Positions 16,798 through 25,956 of a DNA stretch of 64,000 nucleotides are shown here, one piece after another (position 1 is the stretch's first letter; every line of letters starts with the position of its first letter). The notes beneath the pieces were generated by a model. The model was not told the origin of the DNA. It saw only the letters and a program-made list of their open reading frames with translations, and did no database searches. Origin of the DNA: Bordetella petrii (GTDB lineage Bacteria; Pseudomonadota; Gammaproteobacteria; Burkholderiales; Burkholderiaceae_B); NCBI RefSeq assembly GCF_000067205.1, contig NC_010170.1:4092001-4156000 (forward strand), given 5' to 3'. A program made the position numbers and the translations under genes.

Positions 16798-17772
16798 ATG
16801 AAGAAAAACCACGCCTTCCTGGCAGCCGCCGCCCTGGCGCTGTGCGCCGCGCTGATGCCCGGCGCACAGGCCGCCCAGGCCTGGCCCAACCAGCCCATCC
16901 GCCTGATCGTGCCCTATCCGCCCGGTGGCTCGGTCGACAACCTGGCGCGGCTGCTGGCGCCCACGCTGGGGCAGAAACTGGGGCAGACCGTCGTGGTGGA
17001 AAACCGCGCCGGCGCGTCCGGCACCATCGGCGTGGACGCCACCGTGCGCGCCACGCCGGACGGCAGCACTTTCGGCTTTGGCGTGCCCGGCGCGATTTCG
17101 GGCCTGCCGCACGTCATGAAGGTTCCGTACGACGTGTCCAAGATCCAGTACGTCTCGCTGGTGGCGCGCATTCCCATGGTGTTCGTGGTGAACCCGTCCA
17201 CGCCCGAAACCACCCTGCCCGCCTTCATCGCCGCGGCAAAACAGCATCCCGGCAAATACAACTACGGCTCGGCCGGCAACGTCACTACTCCCCACCTGGG
17301 CGCCGAACTGCTCAAGCAGGAAACCGGCATAGACATCATGCACGTGCCGTACAAAGGCGCCGCGCCCGCGGTGACCGCGCTGCTGGCCAACGAGGTGCAG
17401 TTGTTCCTGGGCGATGCGTCGGCGGTGCTCAGTTTCATCAAGGCCGGCAAGCTGCGCGCCCTGGCCGTGGGCAGCCCCGACCGCTTCGAGGGCCTGCCCG
17501 ACGTGCCCACCACTAAAGAGCTGGGCCTGCCCACTGTGTCGGTCGAATCGAATTACGGCGTGATCGCGCCCACCGGCACGCCGCCCGAGATCGTCAACGG
17601 CATGGCCGAAGCCATTGCGCAGTCGCTGCAAGACCCGGACCTGCGCCGCAAAATGATCGACCAGGGCGCGGTGCCGCAGGCCACCACGCCGGACGAATAC
17701 CGCAAGGTGATGGAAGCGGAATCGCGCAAGTGGGGCGAGGTGATTCGCCGCGGCAAGCTGGGACTGCAGTAG
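16798..17772 (+). CDS. Bug family tripartite tricarboxylate transporter substrate-binding protein
   Basis: A 324-residue periplasmic receptor. The signal peptide of about 23 residues ends MPGAQA; then WPNQPIRLIVPYPPGGSVDNLARLLA, the Bug signature, and HVPYKGAAPAVTALLANEVQLF. It lies 38 bases after the tandem ACAD gene with an AAGGAGA site, so it closes the acyl-CoA operon and probably captures that pathway's carboxylic acid. No tctAB membrane genes are in the window. Confidence 0.92.
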   Translation: MKKNHAFLAAAALALCAALMPGAQAAQAWPNQPIRLIVPYPPGGSVDNLARLLAPTLGQKLGQTVVVENRAGASGTIGVDATVRATPDGSTFGFGVPGAISGLPHVMKVPYDVSKIQYVSLVARIPMVFVVNPSTPETTLPAFIAAAKQHPGKYNYGSAGNVTTPHLGAELLKQETGIDIMHVPYKGAAPAVTALLANEVQLFLGDASAVLSFIKAGKLRALAVGSPDRFEGLPDVPTTKELGLPTVSVESNYGVIAPTGTPPEIVNGMAEAIAQSLQDPDLRRKMIDQGAVPQATTPDEYRKVMEAESRKWGEVIRRGKLGLQ

Positions 17773-17853
17773 GCGCGCGGCCGCCGCGCACCAGCAAAGG
17801 GCCGGCGGCTTTGCCGTATAGTGTGCCCGCGTACTTCAATCCCGACAGCCATC

Positions 17854-18816
17854 ATGCCATCAGCCAAAGCCACGGGCCCCAGCCTGGACCTGACCGCCGA
17901 CCTGCATAAGTGGCGCGCCTTCGTCGCCATCGCCGAACTGGGCAGCATCACCCGCGCCGCCCTGCACCTGGACCAGGACCAATCGGTGCTGAGCCGGCGC
18001 ATCAACGCGCTCGAACGCGAATGCAACGCGCGGTTGTTCAACCGCACCGGCCGCGGGGTGCATTTGTCGGAAGTAGGCGAACGGGTGTTCCCGCTGGTGC
18101 GCACCCTGCTCGAAGACGCCGAGCGGCTGGAACTCGAAGTCAACGGCCAGGCGCGCGAGCCGGCCGGCGAGGTCACGCTGGGGCTGCTGCCCTCGACCGC
18201 GCATCCACTCATCCGCATGCTGTTCTCGCGGCTGCGCAAGCAGTTTCCCAAGGTGCACCTGAAGATCTTCGAAGGGTCGAGCGGCCAGATCGAAGAATGG
18301 CTGACCGACAGCCGCGTCGACATCGCCATCCTGTACCGCTATGCCGAAAAATGTCCGCCCGGCGAAACGGCCCTGGGCTACGTCGATTCATACCTGATCG
18401 GCGCGCCGGGCGATGCGCGCACGCGCGCCGGCGAGATCCGCTTCGATGAGCTGGACGGCCTGCCGTTCATCCTGCCCGGCGCGCCCAATGGCCTGCGCAA
18501 CACGCTGGACGGCCTGGCCCGCGCGCGCAAGATCACCATCGCGCCCCTGATCGAGGCCGATTCGCTGCCGCTGATGAAATCGATCGTCGAGCACGAGCAG
18601 ATGTACACCGTGCTGCCTCTGCACGCGGTATGGCAGGAAGTGCAGGAAGGCCGCCTGAGCGTGGCCGCGCTGCGCGACCCCAGCATGCGCCGCATCATTT
18701 CCATGGCGTACGCCCGCAGCAAGGGGCCGGGGCGCACCGTCATGGAGGTTGCCGGGCAGATTGAAGCCCTGGCACGCGAAATCGGCGGCGAAGGCGTCTG
18801 GCGCGTCACCCCCTGA
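17854..18816 (+). CDS. LysR family transcriptional regulator
   Basis: A 320-residue regulator with an N-terminal winged helix (WRAFVAIAELGSITRAALHL, SVLSRRINALERE) and a periplasmic-binding-like effector domain starting near GEVTLGLLPSTAHPL. It follows the acyl-CoA operon on the same strand after 81 bases and converges with the amidohydrolase gene. It is a candidate regulator of the upstream operon. An in-frame GTG 33 bases earlier is possible, but the ATG at 17854 fits family length better. Confidence 0.88.
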   Translation: MPSAKATGPSLDLTADLHKWRAFVAIAELGSITRAALHLDQDQSVLSRRINALERECNARLFNRTGRGVHLSEVGERVFPLVRTLLEDAERLELEVNGQAREPAGEVTLGLLPSTAHPLIRMLFSRLRKQFPKVHLKIFEGSSGQIEEWLTDSRVDIAILYRYAEKCPPGETALGYVDSYLIGAPGDARTRAGEIRFDELDGLPFILPGAPNGLRNTLDGLARARKITIAPLIEADSLPLMKSIVEHEQMYTVLPLHAVWQEVQEGRLSVAALRDPSMRRIISMAYARSKGPGRTVMEVAGQIEALAREIGGEGVWRVTP

Positions 18817-18834
18817 GCCGCCGCCGCCCGGCGC

Positions 18835-19737
18835 CTAAAACCCGTACAGGCGGGCCGGATTGTCCACCCACACTTGCTGGCGCAGCGCGTCGCTGCCCAG
18901 CCATTCCCAGGCCACATCCGCCAGAGCGTCGGCCGCGGGCGCCCGCTCGCCCATGCGCACGTAGGGCCAGTCCGAGCCCCACAACACCTGGTCGGGGTTG
19001 GCTTGGACGAAGGCGTCGTGCAGGTAGCGGGCATCGGCATAATCGGGCGCCGTGCCCACCCGGCACAGCGTCAGCTTCATCCAGATAGCGCCATCGGCCA
19101 GCAGGCCGCGCAGCAGCTGGAAGACCGCATCTTGCGGCCCGCGCGCGGGCACCAGGCTGCCCAGGTGGTCGATGACCAGCGGCAGCCCCAACCGCGCCAG
19201 CGCCGGCAGATGCTGCATATACACATCGCACGGCGCCCAGAGCTGCGCGTGCAGGCCGTGCTGCTTCATGCGCGGCGCCAGCGCCGCCACCTCGCCGAAG
19301 CCGACACTGCCCGGGAAAAGCCTGCCGGACGGGTCGCGCGCCTCGACGAAACGCAGCGCCCGCACGCCGCCGTCGTACAGCGTCTGCAGCTCGGCGTCGC
19401 TGACCTGCGAATCGGCCACCGCCACGCCGCGCAACCGGCCCTGGCCCTGCGCCAGCGCGTCGAGCAACGCCGACGGATCGACGCCATAGGGCGCCGGCTG
19501 CACCAGCACGCCGCGCCGCGCGCCCAGGGCGTCGAGCATGGCCAGGTAGCGCTGCGCCGGCGCATCGGGCGCGGCATAGGTAGACGTATGCTGCAGCGGA
19601 AAGCGATCGTACGGCCCGAACACATGGCAATGCGCATCGCAGGCATCGGCCGGCAATGCGTGGCGCGGCCGCCCCGGCATGCGAGGGGTCTCGGTCGTGT
19701 CGGGAACATAGGGCATGGCTTGCCGGTCGGCGCTCAT
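18835..19737 (-). CDS. Amidohydrolase family protein, 2-pyrone-4,6-dicarboxylate lactonase-like
   Basis: A 300-residue TIM-barrel hydrolase of the amidohydrolase-2/LigI type. The metal motif is DAHCHVFGP; VIDHLGS and a late catalytic Asp in WGSDWPYVRMG are typical of lactonases opening pyrone dicarboxylate rings. It overlaps the carboxymuconolactone decarboxylase-like gene by four bases (ATGA). The operon's flavin reductase, GST and receptors suggest breakdown of an aromatic or lactone acid. Confidence 0.85.
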   Translation of the reverse strand: MSADRQAMPYVPDTTETPRMPGRPRHALPADACDAHCHVFGPYDRFPLQHTSTYAAPDAPAQRYLAMLDALGARRGVLVQPAPYGVDPSALLDALAQGQGRLRGVAVADSQVSDAELQTLYDGGVRALRFVEARDPSGRLFPGSVGFGEVAALAPRMKQHGLHAQLWAPCDVYMQHLPALARLGLPLVIDHLGSLVPARGPQDAVFQLLRGLLADGAIWMKLTLCRVGTAPDYADARYLHDAFVQANPDQVLWGSDWPYVRMGERAPAADALADVAWEWLGSDALRQQVWVDNPARLYGF

Positions 19738-20348
19738 GATTGGTCCTTGTGTGGCAACGGCGCCAGGCGGCTCAGGGCCGGCTGGCCGGCTTCGGCCGGC
19801 ACCTCCAGCGGCGCCGGCGCGCCGTCCGGCATGGGGATCTCGTGGGCGTTCAGGGTCATGGACACCATGGTGTAGTACCCGATCACCGCGGTCAGCTCGA
19901 CCACGCCCGCCACGCCCCATTGTGCGACGACGCGCGCGTGCAGGTCCGGCGGCACCTGCCCGGTTTCCTGGATCTGGCGGGCATACTCGTAGACCAGCGC
20001 ATCGGCAGGCGTCTCGAATTCAGGCGCGCGGCACGCGCGGATGGCGTCCAGCACCGCCGGCGCAATACCGGCGTCGGCCGCGGCCTGCGCGTGGATGTGC
20101 CATTCGATCTGGCTGTTCCAGCGGCGCGCCGTCACCACGATGGCCAGCTCGCTGACCCGGGGCGGCAGGCTGGTGCCAAAGCGCAGCAAGGCGCCCAGCG
20201 CCTGCCAGCGGTCGGCCAGTTCGGGGTTGTGCAGCGCGGCGCGCAGCGGACCCACCAGGCGCCCGCGCGGCCCCGAGACGATGCGCTCATAGACGCGCTT
20301 TTGTTCCTCGCTCATGGTGTCGGGAGCAGGAAACGGAATACGGCTCAT
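19734..20348 (-). CDS. Carboxymuconolactone decarboxylase family protein
   Basis: A 204-residue all-helical protein with LPPRVSELAIVVTARRWNSQIEWHIHAQAA, the CMD motif with the EWxxH pattern but no AhpD-type CxxC. The family covers lactone decarboxylases and peroxidase-like enzymes; lack of the Cys pair favours the non-redox branch. It is coupled to the downstream amidohydrolase by a four-base overlap and lies 24 bases after the GST gene. Confidence 0.85.
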   Translation of the reverse strand: MSRIPFPAPDTMSEEQKRVYERIVSGPRGRLVGPLRAALHNPELADRWQALGALLRFGTSLPPRVSELAIVVTARRWNSQIEWHIHAQAAADAGIAPAVLDAIRACRAPEFETPADALVYEYARQIQETGQVPPDLHARVVAQWGVAGVVELTAVIGYYTMVSMTLNAHEIPMPDGAPAPLEVPAEAGQPALSRLAPLPHKDQS

Positions 20349-20372
20349 GATGCAATCCTAGGGTTATGCGGC

Positions 20373-20990
20373 TCAGGCCGCGGCGTCGTCGGGCTGGCTG
20401 CGCGCCACCGAGGGGCGGCTGCTGAAGCGGCGATGCCAGGCCGCCAGCGCCGCATGGCCCTCGCGCCAGGGCAGGTCGGCGAACCGGTAGTCCAGGTACG
20501 ACAACGCGCAACCGATGGCGATAAGGCCCAGGTCGAACGGCGTGGCCTCGAGCTCGGGCGCTTCTTTTTCCAGGGCGGACAGTACCGCCCTGACTTTCAG
20601 GTCGAACGCATCCAGCCAGGCGGGCGTCTGCCGCGCCTGCGGCTTGGCGCGCTCCTGGCGATACAGCAGCAACACGTCCAGCAAACCGTCGCCCAGCGCC
20701 TGGCGCCGCTCGGCCGTCAGGCGCGCGCGCGGCTCGGCGGGCAGCAGGCCGGTGTTCGCCAGGCCGTCCAGGTAGGCGCAGATAACGCGCGAGTCGTACA
20801 CCGCCGTGCCGTCGTCCAGCACCAGCGTGGGCAGCTTGATGAGCGGGTTGTCGGGCACTAGGTCGGGGTTGGGTTTGTCCATGGCCACCGGCGTGCGCAC
20901 CAGGGTGACGCGGTCTTCTATGCCCGCTTCGTATAACACGATCATCACCTTGCGCACGAACGGCGAGCGGGGCGACCAATGCAGCTTCAT
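20373..20990 (-). CDS. Glutathione S-transferase family protein
   Basis: A 205-residue GST starting MKLHWSPRSPFVRKVMIVLYEAG, with NPLIKLPTLVLDDGTAVYDSRVICAYLD for the glutathione site and a helical C-terminal half containing FDLGLIAIGCALSYLDYRF. In catabolic operons such enzymes isomerise or dehalogenate intermediates. It sits between flavin reductase and CMD genes in one leftward operon. The start at 20990 begins the conserved fold. Confidence 0.88.
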   Translation of the reverse strand: MKLHWSPRSPFVRKVMIVLYEAGIEDRVTLVRTPVAMDKPNPDLVPDNPLIKLPTLVLDDGTAVYDSRVICAYLDGLANTGLLPAEPRARLTAERRQALGDGLLDVLLLYRQERAKPQARQTPAWLDAFDLKVRAVLSALEKEAPELEATPFDLGLIAIGCALSYLDYRFADLPWREGHAALAAWHRRFSSRPSVARSQPDDAAA

Positions 20991-21021
20991 CTGTTGAGTC
21001 TCCGAAAATTCTTGCGCGGGC

Positions 21022-21666
21022 TCAGTGGCCCTGGGCGGGCCGCACCGCCGGATCGTTGGCGGCATCCGGCGCCGGCATCTGGAACAAATGGCTGGTGTGG
21101 GCATACCAGCCCGCGCCGTGCATGCGGCCCAGCAATTGCAGCGCCGGCGTGTCTACATAGAATTTTTCGCGATTCAGGATGGCGTCGTCGCGCAGGTACA
21201 TGGCCACGACCCGCGCCAGCACGATCACCCGGTGCGGGGCCGCCTCGATGACCTGCCAGACGCGGCATTCCAACGCCGCCGGGCTCTGCGCGATGCGTGG
21301 CGGCGCCACCCGCAGCGACGGCGCGGTGTCCAGCCCCACGCGCGCCAGTTCGTCGACGTCGGCCACGTAATCCAGGCTGGTGCGGTTCATCTGCTCGGCC
21401 AGCCCGGCCGAGGCAACGTTGACCACGAACTCGCCTGTGGCCTGGATATTGCGCGACGTGTCCTTCAGCTGCCCGCCACGCGGCCCGATACCCAACGCCA
21501 CAATGGGCGGGTCGCTGCTCACGACATTGAAAAAAGAAAACGGCGCGGCGTTCAGCCACCCTTCGGGCGACAGGCTGACCACCCACGCGATAGGCCGCGG
21601 CACTACCACGCTGGACAGCAGCTTGAATGCATCGGCCGAAGCCAGTTCGCTGAAATCGAAATTCAT
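21022..21666 (-). CDS. Flavin reductase family protein (FMN-binding split barrel)
   Basis: A 214-residue protein with SVVVPRPIAWVVSLSPEG, LNAAPFSFFNVVSSDPPIVALG and DTSRNIQATGEFVVNV, the core of flavin reductase-like split-barrel proteins. These supply reduced FMN to monooxygenases or act as stand-alone oxidoreductases. No monooxygenase gene is visible in the operon. A second family member lies at 42492. The gene is 49 bases downstream of a Bug receptor. Confidence 0.87.
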   Translation of the reverse strand: MNFDFSELASADAFKLLSSVVVPRPIAWVVSLSPEGWLNAAPFSFFNVVSSDPPIVALGIGPRGGQLKDTSRNIQATGEFVVNVASAGLAEQMNRTSLDYVADVDELARVGLDTAPSLRVAPPRIAQSPAALECRVWQVIEAAPHRVIVLARVVAMYLRDDAILNREKFYVDTPALQLLGRMHGAGWYAHTSHLFQMPAPDAANDPAVRPAQGH

Positions 21667-21715
21667 GAGTGTGGCGTCGCTCTTTCGTAGCCAAGCGGCA
21701 CGCGGCCGGTGAATG

Positions 21716-22699
21716 TCATTTTGCCAGCAGCCCCAGCCGGTCCAGCAGGGGCCGCATATCGGCGCGATCTTTCTCGACGAAGGCCTGCGCCTGTTGCGGC
21801 GTCAGCGCCATCAACTCTATCGCCTGGTCTTGCATGACGCGACGGTAATCGGGATCGTTGTTCACGTCGCGGACAGTATCGCTCAGGCGTTGCACGATCG
21901 CCGGCGGCGTGCCCGCGGGCGCGGCCAGGCTGTACCAGGTGGCGGCCTGCGCGCCATGCACGCCGGCCTCATCCAACGTCGGCACCTGCGGCAGCAGCGG
22001 CGAGCGCTGGGCGGCCGCGTATGCCAGCGGCACCAGGCGGCCCTGGCGAATGAACGGCAGGCTGGCCGACAGGTTCAGCATCACCATGTCGATCTGCCCG
22101 CCCACGGCGTCGTTGATGGCGGGCGACGCGCCGGCATAGGGAATGTGGTTCAACTGGATATGCGCGGCTTGCTGGAACAGCTCGGCCCCCAGGTGGGTGG
22201 CGCCGCCCACGCCGGCCGAGCCGTAACTGAGCGTGCCGGGTTCAGCCTTGGCGCGCGCGATCAGTTCCGCCACCGTCTTGATGCCGCGCTCGGGATTCAC
22301 CGCCAGCATGATGGGCTGCACGGCCAGCACCGAACTGAAGGCGAATCCGTCCACGCCGTCGTAGGGAGTTTTCTGCATCAGCGGCGTGACCACGTGCCCG
22401 GCCGACGTACCCACCAGCAGCGTATAGCCATCCGGTTTGGCGCGCGCCACGAAGCCGGTGCCGATCGAGGCGCCGCCGCCCGGCTTGTTTTCCACCACGA
22501 CGGGCTGGCCCAGGCGCTTTTCCATGGCCCGCGCCAGGCTGCGCGCCACCGTGTCGGCCGGTCCGCCGGCCGCATAGGGATTGATCAGCGTGATGGGATG
22601 GTCGGGATAGGCATTCGCCGGGTCCGCGGCGCCGGCCGACGCGGGCGCCAGCGCAGCAGCCGCCAGCGCGGCCATCAACGTGCGGGTCTTCAAGAACAT
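21716..22699 (-). CDS. Bug family TTT substrate-binding protein
   Basis: A 327-residue periplasmic receptor. Signal peptide about 1-24 (ending PASAGA), then YPDHPITLINPYAAGGPADTVARSLAR and HIPYAGASPAINDAVGGQIDMV. The ATG at 22699 is preceded by GGAG at a normal distance; an earlier in-frame ATG at 22732 is less likely. It lies 61 bases downstream of another Bug gene; two different receptors in one operon suggest two ligands or a duplication followed by divergence. Confidence 0.92.
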   Translation of the reverse strand: MFLKTRTLMAALAAAALAPASAGAADPANAYPDHPITLINPYAAGGPADTVARSLARAMEKRLGQPVVVENKPGGGASIGTGFVARAKPDGYTLLVGTSAGHVVTPLMQKTPYDGVDGFAFSSVLAVQPIMLAVNPERGIKTVAELIARAKAEPGTLSYGSAGVGGATHLGAELFQQAAHIQLNHIPYAGASPAINDAVGGQIDMVMLNLSASLPFIRQGRLVPLAYAAAQRSPLLPQVPTLDEAGVHGAQAATWYSLAAPAGTPPAIVQRLSDTVRDVNNDPDYRRVMQDQAIELMALTPQQAQAFVEKDRADMRPLLDRLGLLAK

Positions 22700-22760
22700 G
22701 GTCGCTCCACTGGCGGGTATGGGGGCTGGCATGGGGCTGGCATGAGGGCCGGTTGGCGCC

Positions 22761-23738
22761 TCAGTCTGCGTCCGCGCCGGATCGGCGGATCACCTGCGCC
22801 CATTTCTTCGTGTCTTCGCGGATGCGTTCGGCAAAGGCTTCCGGTGTGCTGTGCGTGGTGCGGATGCCATAGCTCGCCATGCGCTGCGTCATTGCCGGCG
22901 TGGTCATGACTGACTCGATGTCGCGATTCAGGCGTTCGATGATGGGCCGCGGCGTGCCCGCCGGCGCCAGCACGCCCGACCACAGGCTGACCTCGTAGGC
23001 CGAAAACCCTGGCGCCTCGGATATGGACGGCACATCCGGCAGCACCGGCAGCCGCTGGCGGCTGGTCACCCCCAGCGCCTTGATCTTGCCCTGCTTGACC
23101 GGCTCGATGAAATTCGACGAAGTGTCGATCATCATCGAGATGCGTCCGGCCAGGAAATCGTTGATGGCGCCCGACGTGCCCTTGTACGGAATGTGGCGGA
23201 TATCCACGCCGGCAATCGACTTGAACATCTCGCCGGCCAGGTGGCTGGTGGTGCCCCGCCCGGAAGAACTGAAAGTCAGCTCGCCGGGCCGCTGCCGCGC
23301 CAGCTCGGCCAGCTCGGCCACCGAATTCACCGGCATGCCGTTGCTGACCACCAGCAGGTTCGAAGTCAGGTTGGTAAGCGATATGGGCGCGAAGCTCTTC
23401 TGCGGGTCGTAGCGCAGCGCATCGTAAAGCGTCGGGTTGATCGTCAGCACGCCCATGGTTGAGTACAGCAGCGTGTAGCCATCGGGCGCGGCATTGGCCA
23501 CGGCCTCGGCGCCGATCGCGCCGCCCGCGCCGCCGCGGTTTTCCACAACCACCGACTGCCCCAGGCGCTCGCCCAGGTCTTGCGCCAGGGCCCGGGCCAT
23601 CAGGTCGGTGGCCCCGCCGGCGGGAAACGGCACGACCAGCCGCACGGGATGATCGGGGTAGTCGCCTGCCTGGGCGACGCCCGCCAGGCACATCCCCAGG
23701 TACAAGCCAGCCGCTGCCAGCGCGCGCGCCATTTTCAT
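22761..23738 (-). CDS. Bug family TTT substrate-binding protein (operon head)
   Basis: A 325-residue periplasmic receptor. Signal peptide about 1-24 (ending AGVAQA), then YPDHPVRLVVPFPAGGATDLMARALAQ and HIPYKGTSGAINDFLAGRISMM. The start MKMARAL at 23738 follows a GGAGA site. It is the first gene of a six-gene leftward operon ending in the amidohydrolase. A 9-bp inverted repeat lies 8-41 bases upstream of the start. Confidence 0.92.
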   Translation of the reverse strand: MKMARALAAAGLYLGMCLAGVAQAGDYPDHPVRLVVPFPAGGATDLMARALAQDLGERLGQSVVVENRGGAGGAIGAEAVANAAPDGYTLLYSTMGVLTINPTLYDALRYDPQKSFAPISLTNLTSNLLVVSNGMPVNSVAELAELARQRPGELTFSSSGRGTTSHLAGEMFKSIAGVDIRHIPYKGTSGAINDFLAGRISMMIDTSSNFIEPVKQGKIKALGVTSRQRLPVLPDVPSISEAPGFSAYEVSLWSGVLAPAGTPRPIIERLNRDIESVMTTPAMTQRMASYGIRTTHSTPEAFAERIREDTKKWAQVIRRSGADAD

Positions 23739-23745
23739 GCCGTCT

Positions 23746-23779
23746 CCATGCTTTCTGGTTGTTTTGGTGAAAAGCATGG
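23746..23779 (-). promoter_or_regulatory. Inverted repeat at the 5' end of the Bug-led operon
   Basis: CCATGCTTT (23746-23754) and AAAGCATGG (23771-23779) are perfect 9-bp arms 16 bases apart. The proximal arm touches the GGAGA ribosome site of the Bug gene at 22761-23738. It could be an operator or, in the mRNA, a hairpin affecting ribosome access. Confidence 0.4.
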
Positions 23780-23862
23780 TATTTGGCCTGCCGGGCGCAG
23801 GCTATGCCGGGGATGGCAAACCAGCTATGCAAGCGGCCTCGCCCGCCGTTGCCGGCCCGACC

Positions 23863-25878
23863 CTACCCCAATGCGGAGCCGGAGCCTGCCACGCCTATGC
23901 TCCACAGCCGCAAGGCAACGTGGATCTCCAGCGCGCGCCTGGCGTCGCCCCAGTCGCCTATGAGCGACTCCACGCTCGCCAGCCTCTGGCGCACGGTGTT
24001 CACATGAATGCCCAGGCGAGAAGCGGTGACCGAGGCATTCTGGTGATTGTCGAAATACGCCAGCAGCGTGGCCGCCAGGTCTGAGCCGCGCTTGCGGTCG
24101 TGCGCCACGACGGCGCCGATGGCGGAATCCAGGAACAGGTTCAGGCTGGCGCGGTCCTGCGTTTCGAACAAGGCCGAATAAAGCGCCATTTCGTTCTGGG
24201 CGACGATGCGCCCATGCATGCCCAGCCGCCCCACCACGGGCAGCGCGCGGCGCAACGAGGCGTACAGGCCTGGCATTTCCGCCGCGCTGTGCACGGGGCG
24301 CGACAGCACTCCGCGGTAGGCGCCGCCCAGCTCGCGCCGGGCGAAATCGCCGAAGCCGTCCAGCAACTGCCCGGCGCGCGCCGCGCCGCACACGAAGGCC
24401 AGCACGCCGTCCACCTCGTCCAGCACCAGTCCGGGCCAGTCGAACAGCGCGCGCAGGCGCCGCGCCAGAAAAGCCGGCCCGGGCTGGTCCGGCTCGACCA
24501 GCATCAGCGACATGGGCTGGGAAATATCCAGGCCGAAGCGCTCGGCGCGGCCGCGCGCCAGCGCAGGCTCGCCTTGCCGCGGCGAGATCAGCGACTGCAG
24601 GAATTCGGAAATATCGCGGCTGCGGCTTGCTTCCATGCGCTCTTGCGAGAGCAGCACCACGCCGATCACGCTGGAGCTTCTTTCGAACGTGCGGATCGAA
24701 ATGTCACGCATGTCTTCATGCCGGAACAGCAGCACCGAACCCAGCACGCCCCCGCCGCCGATCACCGCCGTGGCGCGGCACAGTTCCCCGCCGCTCTTGT
24801 AGGCGATGGTCGAGCGGCCCGCCCGCCGGCTGTCGTTCAACGCCTGCGTCAATGCCGCGCTGTGCGGGCCGTGCGGCTGGTAGGCGTCGGCCGCGCCGCC
24901 GTCGTAACCGGAGGCCACGCCGCGCCCGACCACATGGTGCATTTCGTCCAGCACCAGCACGCTGCCCTGCAGCAGCTCTGCAATAGACTGGCACAGCTCG
25001 CCCAGCGAGGCGCCGCGGGCCAGCAACATGGTCAACCGCTCGTGCGCCTCGACCGCGCTTTGCACATCGCGCGCATGCTGCTCCAGTTCGGCGCGCGCCT
25101 GGTCGGCTTTTTCCAGCGCGGCCTGCGCGTCGGCGAAGGCCTGGGCATTGTTGATCGCCACGGCCGCGTGGGTGGCCAGCGTGCACAGAATGGATATGTT
25201 CAGCGCCGTGTGGGTGCGGTGGTAGCGGTCGGCCACGAACAGCAGGCCGATCACGCTGTCGTCCCAGATCAACGGCGCGCCCACCAGCGCCGCCACGCCC
25301 TCGTCGCGGAAAATATCGTCCAGCTCGGGATCGTGGATGAAACGGTTGTCGTGCAGGTAGTCGGGCGTAGAGAACGGCAGGCGGGTCGACATGACAACAC
25401 CCGCGACGCCGCGCTTGCGCTGCGCAGTCATCCGGCCAGTGCGCTCGACGATCGCCCCTTCGGTGACCACGACCCTGAACTCGCTGCCGTCGGGGTCGTA
25501 GATGGTCAGCCAGCACAGGTGCGCGCGCAGCAAATCGCGGGCGCGGGTAACAATGGCCTTGAGCAACTCGGACAGATCGAGCCGGCCGGCGAGATCTTGC
25601 GCCGATTCGATCACCGCCAACATGCCGCGCTCGCGCTGCTCGTGCTGCTCCAGCCGGTTGCGCAAGGCCATGGCCATGCGCGCCAGTTCGATCAGGCCGT
25701 TCTTTTGCGCCAGGCTGTCGGGCAGCGCTTCCAGGTCGGCCAGCCGCGCCGCGAAATCGTCTATGGCCGCATTACCATGCAGCAGGCCGAGCAGGTCGGC
25801 GGCAACCGCCCCGGCTTGCGTCCCGGCCGGCAGGCGGGCCGCGGGGCGTTTCCGGGGGACAGGGGCAGGCGAAGGCAT
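23863..25878 (-). CDS. GAF-domain PucR/CdaR-type transcriptional regulator
   Basis: A 671-residue regulator. After an N-terminal helical part (about 1-80) a GAF domain (about 85-245) includes LAGRLDLSELLKAIVTRARDLL and RGVAGVVMSTRLPF; a coiled-coil stretch (about 245-280) follows, then a middle CdaR-like region and a C-terminal PucR helix-turn-helix, LAATLLAYFDNHQNASVTASRLGIHVNTVRQRL. The ATG at 25878 is preferred over one at 25929. It is divergent from the SDR-ABC transporter operon, sharing a perfect palindrome at 25957-25983, and also sits directly upstream of the Bug-led operon, so it could control either. Confidence 0.85.
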   Translation of the reverse strand: MPSPAPVPRKRPAARLPAGTQAGAVAADLLGLLHGNAAIDDFAARLADLEALPDSLAQKNGLIELARMAMALRNRLEQHEQRERGMLAVIESAQDLAGRLDLSELLKAIVTRARDLLRAHLCWLTIYDPDGSEFRVVVTEGAIVERTGRMTAQRKRGVAGVVMSTRLPFSTPDYLHDNRFIHDPELDDIFRDEGVAALVGAPLIWDDSVIGLLFVADRYHRTHTALNISILCTLATHAAVAINNAQAFADAQAALEKADQARAELEQHARDVQSAVEAHERLTMLLARGASLGELCQSIAELLQGSVLVLDEMHHVVGRGVASGYDGGAADAYQPHGPHSAALTQALNDSRRAGRSTIAYKSGGELCRATAVIGGGGVLGSVLLFRHEDMRDISIRTFERSSSVIGVVLLSQERMEASRSRDISEFLQSLISPRQGEPALARGRAERFGLDISQPMSLMLVEPDQPGPAFLARRLRALFDWPGLVLDEVDGVLAFVCGAARAGQLLDGFGDFARRELGGAYRGVLSRPVHSAAEMPGLYASLRRALPVVGRLGMHGRIVAQNEMALYSALFETQDRASLNLFLDSAIGAVVAHDRKRGSDLAATLLAYFDNHQNASVTASRLGIHVNTVRQRLASVESLIGDWGDARRALEIHVALRLWSIGVAGSGSALG

Positions 25879-25956
25879 GGGGTTTCCGCGATAACCAGAC
25901 GGAGTTGCGCACAGGCGCGCCGCCCGCACAGTGCGAACATCATATCAACTTAGTCC

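Noticed and set aside
24100..25953. A 617-codon open frame antisense to the PucR-type regulator
   Set aside because: No domain motifs and an Arg/Gln/His-rich composition typical of GC shadows; the regulator frame has GAF and HTH motifs.
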